From Forficula auricularia (lineage: Eukaryota > Arthropoda > Insecta > Dermaptera > Forficulidae), in the NCBI GenBank assembly GCA_024734495.1, contig JALMQS010000823.1, positions 1-64,000 on the forward strand: a stretch of DNA of 64,000 bases, read 5' to 3'. Shown here in pieces: positions 21,721 through 34,250 of this stretch; within the stretch, counting starts at the first letter, position 1; each line of letters begins with the position of its first letter. Under the pieces are notes generated by a model that worked only from the letters and a program-made list of their open reading frames with translations, did no database searches and was not told the DNA's origin. The translations under genes were made by a program, and so were the position numbers.

Positions 21721-22636
21721 TTCATTATAAGGATATGGTATCGACAGTATAAGCAAAAGTTGTTCAATATATATAAAATTGTTAAGCAATCACTGATAAG
21801 CCATGTTGTAGCCAAACACCCATCCTCACATGCTTAGTTGCCCCATTAAGTCTCTGATTGCTTTGCAATCAAGGCCATACTGTTCGCATAAGAAGCTTTT
21901 AATTTAAACATTGCACAAGCATTAATGTTGTTTTGCTTCTTGGGTTGTGCTTTATACCCCACAAGGCTCTCTTTTTTGCCACCAACATATTCGAATGAGT
22001 AATGGCCTTGTTTTTGCACGCATCAGCGTTCGTTCGCTCTTATAATTTAAAAAAATGAGCCCTTGAAACGTGCTCTTATTAATTTTCTTAGAATATCATT
22101 ATTTTCATTGAAAAAAATAATTGTCTTGGAAATTAAAATATTCTATCGGAATTTTTTGGTATTTGACGCATTTTCCCTTTTACTCATTTATTTTCTCTCA
22201 AATATAATTACGAACATATAAATTTTATCGAATAGTATTTATGATTTTTTTAATTTTTTTATTGATTTTTTCGACTAAAAATACCGAAATCTAGAATTAA
22301 AAAAAAAAATTTTTGAACTGCCTACTTCCTATGGTCTTAAGGGATATATTAGTAAATCAATATTAGCTACTATTGAAATTCTTTTGAGGAATGAGGTTTA
22401 AAAGTTTCACTAACATCAATTAACCCTTGATAATGGTTCTATAAAATGATACGAGGTATTATACATTTGAACATATTCAAGAATCACCGGCTTAATGGAT
22501 GAGGGCCATATGTAACAAGCTAACAAAATAACTCACATATTGTAATATGTTAAATTTCTACTAACTTCAACTGTTGAAGTCATGTAAATATTTTCTCTTG
22601 ATATTTTTTTATCATAATAATTGATTTATTTTGTGT
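21721..22636. other. unassigned AT-rich DNA
   Basis: Nothing recognised. Confidence 0.35.
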
Positions 22637-22639
22637 CTT

Positions 22640-22820
22640 TTTTTTTGGCTTTTCGGCCTTTCTAGCCATAAGCCAATTCTTACGATATTTTTTATCATTT
22701 TTAAAATTCGTCTCTACCCAGGGATCAGATTTTAGCCGGATGCCTCGAGTCGTATTCGAACCCCGGTCCACTTGATTAGCAGACTGGTACGCTAACCCCT
22801 AGGTAGCCTAATCCAAACCC
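22640..22820 (-). repeat. SINE family C, copy 4
   Basis: Minus strand: degraded A box (AGGCTACCTAGGGGTTAGC), B box GGTTCGAATAC, CTCGAGGCATCCGGC and tail GGCCGAAAAGCC plus A-run. ATTTTGT words at both ends (22627-22635, 22823-22830) suggest its TSD, which the next SINE re-used. Confidence 0.75.
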
Positions 22821-22834
22821 ATATTTTGTATTCT

Positions 22835-23021
22835 TTTTTTTTTTTTTGGGCTCTTCGGCTTTTTTAGCCATAAGCCACTTTTACGATACTATATATTTAT
22901 TTTTCAAATTTGTCTCTACTCCCGGGGTCAGATTTTAGCTGGATGCCTCGAGTCGGGACTTCGAACCCGGGTCCCCTGGTTAGCTCGCTGTCATGCTACC
23001 GCCTACCCTATCTGACCCCCC
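22835..23021 (-). repeat. SINE family C, copy 5
   Basis: Same family: A box GGCGGTAGCATGAC region, B box with one extra base (GGTTCGAAGTCC), tail GAAGAGCCC plus A-run. Flanked by TATTTTGTATTCT at 22822-22834 and 23022-23034, an exact 13-bp TSD. Inserted next to copy 4 at the same TATTTTGT word. Confidence 0.85.
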
Positions 23022-23128
23022 TATTTTGTATTCTAAAAAATATATAACCCATCAACAATGATCTGGAAAGGTAGATAAACAAATTGTCTACCTTTTACCA
23101 GGACTAAAACAAATATCATATTCTAAAC

Positions 23129-23668
23129 TAGTGCTTCTTAAACATTTTTCGACCAGGACCCCATTTTGACGAAGAAATTTTTTTCGGCCCCCTATTACTA
23201 ACAAATCATAAATAAATTTATAGTGACGCAAATCTTTATACACATATCTATTATATTAATTGTATCATTTGTTAAAACTACATAATTACAATTATTAAAT
23301 CTAAATAACAATGAAATGGATCTGCTTGTTTCTTATTAAACAGAGGATAACCTTTTTGTTTCTCTTTTTATGAATCAAACAGGAGTTCACCGTCTTTAAC
23401 ATTTTTCAAATTTCATTTGTATTTTGAGTTTATAATCGCCAATGCTGAGAACGTTGCATCCTATAATTAAATATTTCTAGTACAAAATGGCAATTTCACA
23501 AATTATTGGAAATTCAATGACAGAAATACCTTGAATTCACTAAACGTTAATTTTTGGCCTCTGTGGATTATAATTTTTTCAGTGATCATTGTTTCACTGT
23601 CATTGTTACCCTATGTATCGCGACCCCAAAATTAAATCGGGTCGCGATCATTAGTTTAAGAAGCACTG
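23129..23668. mobile_element. hAT non-autonomous element, 540 bp
   Basis: Right end, read inward on the minus strand: CAGTGCTTCTTAAACTAATG and GATCGCGACCC; left end TAGTGCTTCTTAAAC and GACCAGGACCCC. Flanks TTCTAAAC (23121-23128) and GTCTAAAC (23669-23676) are an 8-bp TSD with one mismatch. No transposase frame. Confidence 0.75.
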
Positions 23669-23676
23669 GTCTAAAC

Positions 23677-24480
23677 AAAGGGCAAAAGCTTTAAAAGGCA
23701 ACTTAATGGTATGCAAACTGGTCATCAGTGAACTATTCTGTGAAGAAATTAGAACTTAGATAAAGCTTGCTGACTGGACAAAGAATATTCATATACTATT
23801 CCAAAGCACATTGTCTACTTTTTTTTTTAGATGATTTACTTTATTTTTAACTTTAGTTTTAAAATAAGTTAGGGGACACACCATGTTACAAAGCTTAAGA
23901 AACTGGTATTCAAATATTCGGTAAAACTTTTAGAAATCTTTAAATATCATTTAAATCAGTAACTTTCAGATATCTGTGCACTTGCCTAGGACCGAAAAAA
24001 CGGAAATTGATCTTCAGCCAAATTTAAAATGAAATAGAAAAACTGACCCTAAATGTGTCATCGGGTTAAAGTGTCATAACTTTATGTTTAAAATAATGAA
24101 ATAATTAAACAACACTTAAATCCAGAACATCTCAAATTAATGTCACCAGTTTCGCGGCTGTGAAAGAAGTCAAGTCCAACATTGAAAATTTCATCTTATC
24201 TAGACCAAAGTCGATTAATATATTTATTTAAGTAGTTATGGAAAAAAAGTCTCTAAACAGAAACGGTACAATTAAAACAAAATTAATAAATTTCTAATTA
24301 TTTGATTATTTTTTCATTGTGGAAGGCCATAAAGGAAATCGCTCTAGGGCTGTGTAAATCTACCACCCTAATGATTGAAATGGTAACTTCGTGAAAGAGA
24401 AAATTTCAATTAATTTTCTCTAAACAGAATGAGTTATTTAAAACAAAGAAACAAATTTAAAAACTCAAAAATATGATTAT
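23677..24480. other. unassigned AT-rich DNA
   Basis: Nothing recognised. Confidence 0.35.
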
Positions 24481-24491
24481 ATATATACTAG

Positions 24492-24787
24492 GTGGCGACT
24501 GTAGGTTAGTAGTTAGAGTGTCGGGCCGCTGGCCTGAAATACGCTAGTTAGAGCTGAGTCTCGGCAGATATTTGCAGTCGCCTCCTCTTGGAAAGCAATG
24601 GCAACCTACTAAGAGTATAATTACCTATTAAGCTCTCCAAACTACCCTTTCAGAACCGGCGTTAAAAAGTAGGTCCATATATCGGTGTGTAAAAAAAACA
24701 AAAAAAAAACAGCTAAACTTACTCAGCAGCATATGTGGAGAGGAGCCGAAACGTCAGAGAGACCTGATATGACACTTAAAGAAGAAG
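24492..24787 (+). repeat. SINE family A, copy 2, exact 11-bp TSD
   Basis: Head with A box TAGTAGTTAGAGTGTCGGG and a mutated B box (AGTTAGAGCTG), body GCCTCCTCTTGGAAAGC and GAACCGGCGTTAAAAAGTAG, tail ACTTAAAGAAGAAG. Flanked by ATATATACTAG at 24481-24491 and 24788-24798. Confidence 0.9.
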
Positions 24788-24959
24788 ATATATACTAGCG
24801 AGCAACATTTTCTAATTTTGTCGAATTTCATCAACTAATACACAGTCTTTCCTCGTCAATTCGTCATTTTAATTTGTTATGATGAGGAAATGAAAGCAAC
24901 AGATGGCAAGTGTCAAATCTTTAATAACTTACTTTAGACTTGAGAACATTTCTTATATG

Positions 24960-25055
24960 TTGTTGGAGAGGCGTGAACCGCGACATAAAAACGTGTACAC
25001 CTACTTCCACTTTCACTTTCATCTCCAAGTAGAAGACAATAGATGGCAATAGATT
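24960..25055. repeat. split repeat related to the 52.3-kb minisatellite flanks
   Basis: GGCGTGAACCGCGA and GTGTACACCTACTTCCACTT here, and GGTGTACACCTAATTCC..TTGCGGTTCACTC at 26465-26502, are the two inverted flanks that also bound the minisatellite at 52300-52625. The hAT element at 25064 separates them. Confidence 0.6.
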
Positions 25056-25063
25056 ATCTAATG

Positions 25064-26435
<1,372 letters not shown>

Positions 26436-26895
26436 ATCTAATGAATTCCAAAGTAATTCCAAAGACGGTGTACACCTAATTCCAATTGCGGTTCACTCGT
26501 TGGTTGTTGGTAACCTAAAAACTTATAAAGTTGTATTGTATATATTTTCGTTTGAATATTTCGAAAAAAATTACTTTTTGAACCGTCACTTAAAAGGGAG
26601 ATGGATACAAAGGGGATACCCTTATCAACTTAATTGAGAATTTCTACGGAATATAAAATATTAATTTTCAAAAAAACTAAACTCATTTTAAATACATATA
26701 GTAGATTTTATAAAGAGTTAAATGAAAATACTTTCGTCGGAATATCTCGAAATAAATTGGTTTTTTAACCTCTCTTCGAAGGGTACTTGATACAAAGGGG
26801 TACCCTTATCAACTTGATTGAGAATTTATAGAAAAAATAAAATATTAAGTTAAATTTAGGGAACGAAGAAAATATTATTTTTATTATAGACAAAA

Positions 26896-26990
26896 GGATC
26901 AGCCCGGTTTCGAACCCGGGATCTTCGCATGTGCGCTACGATGGTTTGTCATAAGAGCCTTAGCTACTATATCCTCTTAGCCACTGATCC
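26896..26990 (-). tRNA. tRNA-like core, 95 nt, left arm
   Basis: Acceptor GGATCAG / CTGATCC (7 bp), A-box-like GTGGCTAAGAGGATATAG, B box GGTTCGAAACC in a GC-rich stem with one mismatch. No normal anticodon arm. A pseudo-tRNA serving as internal promoter. Confidence 0.55.
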
Positions 26991-27328
26991 CCGAACTCAA
27001 ACTAATACCTATAATGTCTATATGAATTATGGAATTTCTTTAATCTCTTCCTCGTTCATTTTTCGCAGCCTGGCCTTGACTCATTAATTAAACAATTAAA
27101 CAATATCCTAACACCTCCCAATCGATTCACCCCAAAGGTCTAAAATAATTTTCTCTTCCCTCGGGGCGCGATCACAACGAGGCCGTGTCTGCAGTCGATT
27201 GGGATGTGTTAGGATATTGTTTAATTGTTTAATTAATGAGTCAAGGCCAGGCTGCGAAAAATGATCGAGGAAGAGAATAAACAAATTCCATAATTCATAT
27301 AGAGATATAGGTATTATTTTGAATTCGG

Positions 27329-27423
27329 GGATCAGTGGCTAAGAGGATATAGGAGCTAAGGCTCTTATGACAAACCATCGCAGCGCACATGCGAAGATCC
27401 CGGGTTCGAACCCCGGCTGATCC
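27329..27423 (+). tRNA. tRNA-like core, 95 nt, right arm
   Basis: Mirror of the left-arm core, with B box GGTTCGAACCC and acceptor GGATCAG / CTGATCC. The same length in both arms shows that they are copies of one unit. Confidence 0.6.
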
Positions 27424-28469
27424 TTTTGTCTATAATAAAAATAATATTTTCTTCGTTCCCTAAATTTAACTTAGTTTATAGGTAATTGTATATACAGGGC
27501 CTCGATGTGATCGCACCCGAGTGAAGAGAAAATTATTTTCGACCTTTGGGGTTTCTGATTGATTGGGAGGTGTTAGGATATTATAAAATATTAATTTTCA
27601 AAAAACTAAACTCATTTTAAATAGTAGATTTTATAAAGAGTTAAATAAGTATACTTTCCTCGGAATATCTCGAAATAAATTAGTTTTTAAACCTCTCTTC
27701 GAAGACTACTTGATACAAAGGGGGACCCTTATCAACTTGATTAAAAATTTATAGAAAAAATAAAATATTAATTTTCAAAAAACTAAACTCATTTTAAATA
27801 GTAGATTTTATAAAGAGTTAAATGAGTAAAACTTAAAAAAATCCGAAAATTAGAGGTAATGGGACCTTTTGTATCACTTCACCCTTTTTGGAAGGGTTCA
27901 TAAATTTAATTTTTAGGATAGATATACAAATATATATTATATTCGTTAAAATTTCTTGAAAAGTAAACTTTATTTTCTTAACAAAATCCGTAATTAGGTA
28001 AGGGGCACAAGCAATCGATGCGCCTCAGCTGCAGATTTTTTCAAATTGAAGAAGTAAATCAAAAGTTCCCACAAATGACGCTTATTCGGCTCAAATCTCG
28101 ACATTTTCGCACAGAAAATAATATATTATACTGATGAAAATTCACTAAGATTTCAAAGTTATGTTTTTGACAGATATCCAACCTTACGATAATGAAGTTT
28201 TACATCTGACAATTTTAAGCATAACTTTCTTAGAGAGCCAGCTTTTGTCAAACAGCTGAAACATATTTGTATACCTTATAATATTATAATTAAACTTACT
28301 AATTATTCTGACTTCATCTTATCGGCAGACCCAGAATTGAACAATTTCAGCCTGAGGCCTGAAGCCTTCGCCACAAACCTGCAAACCATAGGTCAAACTA
28401 GGAAGGTCGGCAGACGTAATTATAGTGCATATAAATAGCTTAAAAGATTTAAAATTAAATATTTGAGCA

Positions 28470-28890
28470 ATTTGTCCGGAAAGCATGTAAGTTTTCAGGT
28501 TCAACTCCTGAGGGAATGTATTCCCTCTGATATCGCAATGTAAAAATATTTCTACTAAAATCCTTGATACATTGGTTTTTAACCCGAGCTGATTTTTTGA
28601 AAAAAATTCCAACTATTTAAAAAAAAGATCCTCAAATCTTTAGTATTATATTTAAATTAAAGGTCCTCTATGAAAAACTTTTTTTTTCATTTTAAACTGA
28701 ATTTTTTATTTTCCGTTTTAGAAGAATGAAGTAAAATTTTTTTCTCATATATACTATATTGCGGGTCAGAGAGAGGTTTTTGTCTCGAAGGTTGAGCTGA
28801 CTGCCCGGAAATCATGTTAGTCTCAGGTTCAACTCCTGAAGGGATGAGTGCCCTCTGATATCGCAATGTAAAAATATTTCTACTAAAATC
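28470..28890 (+). repeat. direct repeat pair with B-box-like core
   Basis: 28478-28563 and 28803-28889 share CAGGTTCAACTCCTGA, CCCTCTGATATCGCAATG and AAATATTTCTACTAAAATCC. CAGGTTCAACTCCTG could be a T-arm with B box, so this may be the head of another SINE-like family; no clear A box was found. Confidence 0.55.
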
Positions 28891-28929
28891 CTAAATTTTG
28901 TCCTAAAAATCAAATTCTTTCTCTCTTAA

Positions 28930-29890
28930 AAGATTTAGCTCACGGGCTTGTGATAATTACATAATACCATATATACCATATATTCCATAACATATTTTTA
29001 CAATAAATAACATTTAGTAGCTTAAATACCTTAAATTAATATTTTTTCTCTTTTGTTTCAGGTGAGTTGATTAAATTGAAATAGTATTTATATCCAGAAC
29101 AATTGATAGTTACTAATCGCTTTCAACTGTAAGTAAAACATTTTTATTTCTATTATCTAGAAAATATATGTTAGTCGAAGTGTAGGGATGCCGTTTTCCT
29201 GTACAACTGACAAATTTAACTCTGGCTCCTACACTTATTTATCAAAAATCACACAACCAAATAAATAAAAACTTCATTAGTATTGGCCAAAATAGTCAAC
29301 CACCAGAAGATAAATAAAATAAATCTGAGCATAATCCTATTTTTCTCTTTTTAAGCTTCAGTGCATATTTGTGAATTTTTCTTCTTCAAATTATATTTTT
29401 GAGTGACATATGCAATTAATTTCCATTCTGACGCCTTAAAATCAATCATATATCCTTCAGTGATTTGACAGAATCGCAATTTGATTATCTATACTTGAAA
29501 GGCGCCTCCTATAGTCAAATTTTATATTTTTGTGAAGGTATAAAAATGTAATTTTTCTTATTGACCGTTTTGTTTTATTATTAAAGCTGTATTTATTAAT
29601 TAATTCGGATGCAGTATTCTTCCCCTTGAATTCCCAAATACACATATGAAGCCATATAAATTTTCGATCCGATTCTAACAGTGAGTTGAGGATTTATTTC
29701 CATTTTTTTATCTCTATTCTATTATAGAAGTAGAATAAAAATAAGTTGGAGTATTAGAAATATATAATTATAGTTATAATCAGAGTTTTCACATTGAAGG
29801 TTGAACATTTGACAATCGAAGAAACATTATACATACATACAATAGGAGATACTTATATTTACATACCTACTACATTTTTATTTTAATACT
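28930..29890. other. unassigned AT-rich DNA
   Basis: No gene supported. Confidence 0.35.
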
Positions 29891-29939
29891 AGCGTCACCT
29901 AGCCCCTGGCGGGGAGCGTCTCGTTTTTTTTTTAAATTT

Positions 29940-30620
29940 ATATAGATAATAGCTGACCCGACCACGCGTTGCTGTGATTAACTCTTATGCTTCACGCCTA
30001 AACCACTGGACGTATCGAAACTATATTCGAAACATATGTCCGTTTGCTGCTCCGATTGGTATATCTAAATTTTGGGCCAGGTTTATAATTAATTAAGTAA
30101 AATAATTAAATAATAGGAGATCCTTCAACGTATCACTTAAGCGTAACAGTACATTTTTATTTATATAAAAAATGATAAATGATTATTAATTGCTTACCTG
30201 TCAAAATTGATTTGATCAAAAATTTAAATATATTTAAAAAATAATAATAGTTTTGAAAATAAATTGAAAATGCAAATAATTATAGAATAGGTATTAAAAC
30301 AGTAAATGAATTACATATTACTTGTCAAAATTGTTCCCTTAACCAAAAATAATATTGACAGTTGAAAGATTTCCAAAAAGCTATTATCGGCCATCTTTTT
30401 TGTTTGCTTTTACCCTCCAGAGAGGTGCTGGCGTTGTTTCCTCGAAAAAATATTTTTTACATGACACACGTGTGATATCTATAAAAACACTATATATAAA
30501 AACACTCGTGTATTTGAATGGAATGTTGTGTCAAAATTTCAAAGAAATCGGTGAAGAAATTTCGGAGATCCTTCAACGTATCACTTAAGCGTAACAGTAC
30601 ATTTTTATTTATATAGATAT
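29940..30620 (+). mobile_element. RTE-like non-LTR remnant or related element
   Basis: AATAGCTGACCCGACCACGCG at 29949, minus a base, is a phrase found at ends of many arthropod transposons. AGATCCTTCAACGTATCACT..AAGCGTAACAGTACATTTTTATTTATAT appears twice (30118-30167 and 30568-30617) as an end. The second is preceded by AAATTTCAAAGAAATCGGTG, typical of the 3' part of RTE-type LINEs. No RT frame, so the class is inferred. Confidence 0.45.
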
Positions 30621-30928
30621 TAAGTATTTTCTTTTGGAGAGACGGATTGGTAGACTTTTAATGGAGAATTGATGAAAGGCAGCCCAAAAATAATGAAAAA
30701 TAAATTTTCGAATAAAATAAATTTATTACTTTTATCCTTTTAAACAACCGACGTTTCGGGGAATCTTCCCTTCCTCCTTTTTCACGATATAAAAGGGCCA
30801 ACGAAGGAAACATACAGGAAACTTGCGTTTTTTCACCTTCAGCAATATTCGAATACTTCTTCCTGTTGAAGGAGACAATAATTTCTTCTGCTAGTGTCTT
30901 CTGTTAGAATTATAAATTTTTAATTTAT

Positions 30929-30990
30929 TTATAACGAGACTATAGTTTCGAGAGCTTTGCCCACGTCATCAGTTCCTGTGAATCCATTGT
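30929..30990 (-). ncRNA. hammerhead core, intact box, helix I damaged
   Basis: Minus strand: CTGATGA (30972-30966), helix II with GGGC..GCTC, GAAA, then CTATAGTC giving a two-pair helix III (AC/GT) and GTC cleavage site, TC and TTATAA. The upstream TTGTAA half of helix I is displaced by about ten bases compared with 34505-34558. Confidence 0.6.
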
Positions 30991-31040
30991 AATAGGCGGA
31001 TGAAGAGGGCAAAGCTGTCGAAACTATAGTTTCGTTATAA
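30988..31040 (+). ncRNA. hammerhead core, mutated box
   Basis: TTGTAA and TTATAA helix I halves, GAGGGC helix II half and GAAAC are present, but the box is CGGATGA instead of CTGATGA and the cleavage triplet is GTT. Likely inactive mirror of the preceding site. Confidence 0.5.
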
Positions 31041-31264
31041 ATAAATTAAAAATGTAAAATTCCAGCAAAAGACACTGCTACTCTCGGCAAACATTTTCAA
31101 TTTAACTTTCTGTTTTCTTCGTTGACTCTTTTAACCCTTGAAGAAGATCCTCCGAAATGTCTGTTTTTTAAGAAATTCCATTAAATGTCTTATATTCCGA
31201 ATTTTATTTTTCATTATCCTTGGGCTGACTTCCATCAATTCTCAATGTTTATTTTAATTTTACT

Positions 31265-31440
31265 ATAACAATTAATTCACTCAATTGAAAGTTTTTTTGC
31301 CGAGAGTAGCAGAATTTTTATATATTGAAGGAGACAATAAAAGAGTGTGTCTTCTTCTGGAATTATAAATTTTATTTATTTATAACGAGACTCTTGTTTC
31401 AAGGGCTTTGCTGTCTTCATCAGTCTCTTACAATGGATTC
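31265..31440 (-). mobile_element. hammerhead element, solo half
   Basis: 31265-31434 repeats the arm seen at 33895-33996 plus 34409-34475 (TTGCCGAGAGTAGCAGAATTT minus a base, GGAGACAATAAAAGAGTGTG, ATTTTATTTATT). It shows ATTTTATTTATTTATAACGAG uninterrupted, the empty-site reference for 33997-34408. Confidence 0.65.
31380..31433 (-). ncRNA. hammerhead ribozyme, type I, weak helix II
   Basis: Minus strand: TTGTAA, GA, CTGATGA, extra A, GACAGC..GCCCTT (weak), GAAAC, AAGA, GTC, TC, G, TTATAA. Helix I and helix III as in 34505-34558. Box intact. Confidence 0.65.
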
Positions 31441-32225
31441 ACAGGAATTAATTTATGAATGCATTTGTCTCCTTCAAATTAATTCACTCATGACACCGTT
31501 CATTCATTAAATCTTTAAAAATCAAGTTCGAAATAAATTGAGATTAAATGAAACACGTTCTACCCATGATCTAATCAAGATTAAACACGTTCAATTAAAC
31601 ACGTTCAAAGGCGCATTTATTTCATTTGTATTGATTTTTTTGTCATTACTAGATATTTAATTTCAATTTTATTTGATATCGGTGCAAGAATTTCCGGGAT
31701 TCATTAAATTGAAATACTTTTCAGGCTGATAAACACACAAGAATGTTTTCATTCAAGTCTTAAGAAAGTATTGAATTTCAATAGAAGCTGATTGTGTTTT
31801 TTAAGCGAGAGAAAAAGAGCCTTGTTTGCAAGGGACGTTCGTTTCATTGGATTTCTCCGGATCAGAAGCCATAAAAAGGAATTTTAGAAAACAAAACAAC
31901 AAATCTATAGTTGACTAAAAATGGTCACTGAGCCAGCAATATACAAGTTTTTTAATATTGATATGGTCTCAAGGGATATTCTTGAACTTTCTTCACTCTC
32001 CAATAAAAATTCAGCAGCTATATACAGCAATTCTTTGTCAAAGAGTTATAAACATTTCGATTAAAAGTGCTATATAGAGATAATTCAATCTCACTGTGCT
32101 CCATTGGAAAACAGCTTCAAACGTCCCTTCAGTGATTAAATTAAAGTCTTAGATTCGTTAGAAGTAACACAGAATAAATAAATTAAAATTTCAATATTAT
32201 AGACATCAATGTATCTGAAAGATCT
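31441..32225. other. unassigned AT-rich DNA
   Basis: Nothing recognised. Confidence 0.35.
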
Positions 32226-32742
32226 TTATACCGAGACCACCGTCTCCGCGCTTGCAGGACTAGGTGTTGCCCACCGAAACAAAATAGAAAAAATAGGGGC
32301 AACTCCAGGCTGGTGGATAATATTGCGGAGCGATTTGGCGTCGGGGCGGGCTCGGTCAGGGTCGAGGCCATCATACTCTCGTGGAAGGGAGTGTGGTGGC
32401 ATAAAGCGGTGGAGTCCCTCATCGCCCTGGGTATATCCCAAAAAACAACAATCAATTTGACATATAGGGCGATGAGGGGATCTCTCCTTAATTTTTACAC
32501 TTTCGGCAGAAGAACATATAGAGCGGGTGGCGTATGATTATTTTTTGTAAATAAAAAAAAAAAAAAAAAAGAAATGTGAAATGTGAGTCAGGATTAATCC
32601 TGGCTCTCTCAGCCACCCGGTCTGAATCTGAATTAATTTGTTCTGAAGCCGAAAGTGTGAAAGAGTTGTAAATAAATTTGTGTAATGGTCTTTTGTCTTG
32701 TAAGAGGCGGCCCGCTCCTCGGATGCCCAATAAACAAAATAT
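32226..32742 (+). pseudogene. R2-clade LINE 3' end (5'-truncated)
   Basis: Frame 1 reads TVSALAGLGVAHRNKIEKIG. After a one-base shift the next frame reads NIAERFGVGAGSVRVEAIIL, SWKGVWWHKAVES and LTYRAMRGSLLNFYTF..RRTYRAGGV and a stop at about 32540. The long copy at 44753-47248 has the same blocks (SALLGLGVAHRNKI, LSWKGVWWHKA). A 3' UTR with an A-run and GAGGCGGCCCGCTCC follows. These residues lie after the catalytic part of the restriction-like endonuclease (RLE), so this copy cannot move. Confidence 0.75.
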
Positions 32743-32826
32743 AAGTTAAAATTATAAAAGTTAAGATTAACATTTTCATGACTTTATTGATTGTAATTAT
32801 GAAACGATCTTTAAAGTAAGGAATTT

Positions 32827-33045
32827 AAATATAAGCACCGATAGAGCAGTGGCTAAGGCGCTTAACTTTGGATCGTATCTCTCCTTAGTCAGAACTATTT
32901 TTATCTCTATCAAAAATATAACGCGGCTCAATAAATTCACGGAAAGGCAACGGGAAACCACTTCTGTGGAACAATTTTCCCAGGAAAATTTCAGTGGAGA
33001 GAATACTATGTATAGTAATGGAGCCCAAAATCGAGTACCTATCCA
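32827..33045 (+). repeat. SINE family B, copy with tRNA-like head
   Basis: A box AGTGGCTAAGGCGCTTAAC, then a degenerate B-box region, GGCAACGGGAAACCACTTC, TTTTCCCAGGAAAATTTC and GTGGAGAGAATAC. The 3' end is diverged. No clear TSD. Confidence 0.65.
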
Positions 33046-33356
33046 ACTAGTTTTTAATGATTATTATTTTTTTATCACCCTTAACTTCTTATCTTATTTA
33101 ATCCGCCCATGCCTACTAGAATATGAATTTCGAGAAGAGAGGCCTTCCTTGCTCAATTGACTCATTGAACCATCTTTCCTAACTAATATGTTGGAATAAG
33201 TGATCCGGACGTTCTTGCTCGTCCATTTTCATTGAAGAAGAGGCTCTGATCTGTCCTTATTTTATAAATACTATAAGAGTATATGTTCCAGAGATATACC
33301 CTTCTAACATTAATTTATTCTATTTTCATTTTAAACATGGCACAAAAACATGGGAC

Positions 33357-33740
33357 TCATCTCCTTTTACGGTCAAATTTAAGTTTTTTTTTTGTAAATG
33401 GAATTGAATGCAAGAAGTGAGCACCAAGAATATGCAGCCCCTCGTCTCCCCCCGTCTCAAAAGCCCCTGCAGAAGAGAAGGGAAAATTGATCAATTGAAT
33501 GGTTCGAGGAGTAGCTGTTTGTGTCCGGATTTTGAAGTTTTGAAGATTATAAGTGTCGGGAAAGACGGAGGCCGGGAGTGAGTTCCAGTTCCTTGAAGTC
33601 ATTGGCGAATGAAGTGGTCCAGCACTTTTCCAATTTAACTGCGAAAGGGTGTTGGGAATTGGCAAAACGCGTGCATCATTCATCAACAAATGCCCCTTTA
33701 TTTGTAAAAACTGAATTTATCTTCCTGCCTACCTCATTCC
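33357..33740 (-). pseudogene. LINE ORF2 C-terminal remnant
   Basis: A 110-residue frame with TSRNWNSLPASVFPDTYNLQNFK. The TSR.WNSLP..VFP..Y.L..FK block follows the RT domain in Jockey/BS-type and similar LINEs of arthropods. The RT catalytic motifs are absent. A related block lies at 58645-59065 on the same strand. Confidence 0.7.
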
Positions 33741-34119
33741 CAATTCTTAAAATTCTTAGTCTTCAAGACACAGCTGTTTAGGCATTTTCGCCTTCTTCCT
33801 CTTTTACTTGTCCGTTTTCTTATTTCCAGCTATCCAAGATTCTTATAAAGCCTAAGCCTGCTGCTCTCGGCGCGAACCTTTTTACATCAATTTTATATTA
33901 AATTGAAAGTTTTTGCCGAGAGTAGCAGAATTTTTATATATTGAAGGAGACAATAAAAGAGTGTGTCTTCTGCTGGAATTATAAATTTTATTTATTAAAG
34001 ATAAGAGTAAATAAATATTTTATTTAATATGGATTTACTATGAGTTAAGGATACTGGGTCACTTATTTCACATTAAAATTAAAAAATTAAAAGATATAAA
34101 TTTTTTTCTTTTTCAATAT

Positions 34120-34165
34120 ATATATTTCGGGCTATCAACCCATCTTCAGGAAATACAGAAGGTAA
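34120..34165 (-). ncRNA. hammerhead core (CTGAAGA type)
   Basis: Minus strand: CTGAAGA (34149-34143), extra T, GGG paired with CCC across a 7-base loop, GAAA (34138-34135), then an AT-only helix III candidate. Box intact. Confidence 0.55.
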
Positions 34166-34204
34166 CTAATTTAACTTATTGAATAAGTTAAATTAGTTAC
34201 CTTC

Positions 34205-34250
34205 TGTATTTCTGAAGATGGGTTGATAGCTGAATATATATATTGAAAAA
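34205..34250 (+). ncRNA. hammerhead core, degraded mirror
   Basis: CTGAAGA (34212-34218) and the same helix II start, but CCCGAAA of the partner is GCTGAAT here, so the core is broken. Confidence 0.5.

Larger units (their letters stand above)
26848..27582. mobile_element. head-to-head tRNA-like element, 735 bp, exact 11-bp TSD
   Basis: Two inverted arms (about 26850-27125 and 27194-27480), each with a tRNA-like core facing outward, joined by an asymmetric centre. The right end has an additional single-sided stretch (27480-27582). ATAAAATATTA is present at 26837-26847 and 27583-27593. The following array unit (about 27755-27785) reads through this word uninterrupted and serves as empty-site reference. 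Confidence 0.85.
26540..27840 (+). repeat. tandem array, about 190-bp unit, split by an insertion
   Basis: Units sharing AAACTCATTTTAAATA, GGAATATCTCGAAATAAATT and CCCTTATCAACTTGATT begin at about 26650, 27585 and 27775, with a partial unit before and after. Unit length is about 190. A 735-bp palindromic insertion splits one unit. Copy number in the window is about three and a half. Confidence 0.8.
30650..31250. mobile_element. nested hammerhead palindrome
   Basis: Outer arms (30655-30800 and 31120-31250) mirror each other: GAGAATTGATG..AGGCAGCCCAA on the left, TTGGGCTGACTTCCATC on the right. Each carries a degraded hammerhead of the GTCGG family (30745-30800, 31140-31175). An inner palindrome of the TATAGTC family occupies about 30870-31095 with two further hammerhead sites. 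Two different ribozyme families are nested in each other. No coding. Confidence 0.65.
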
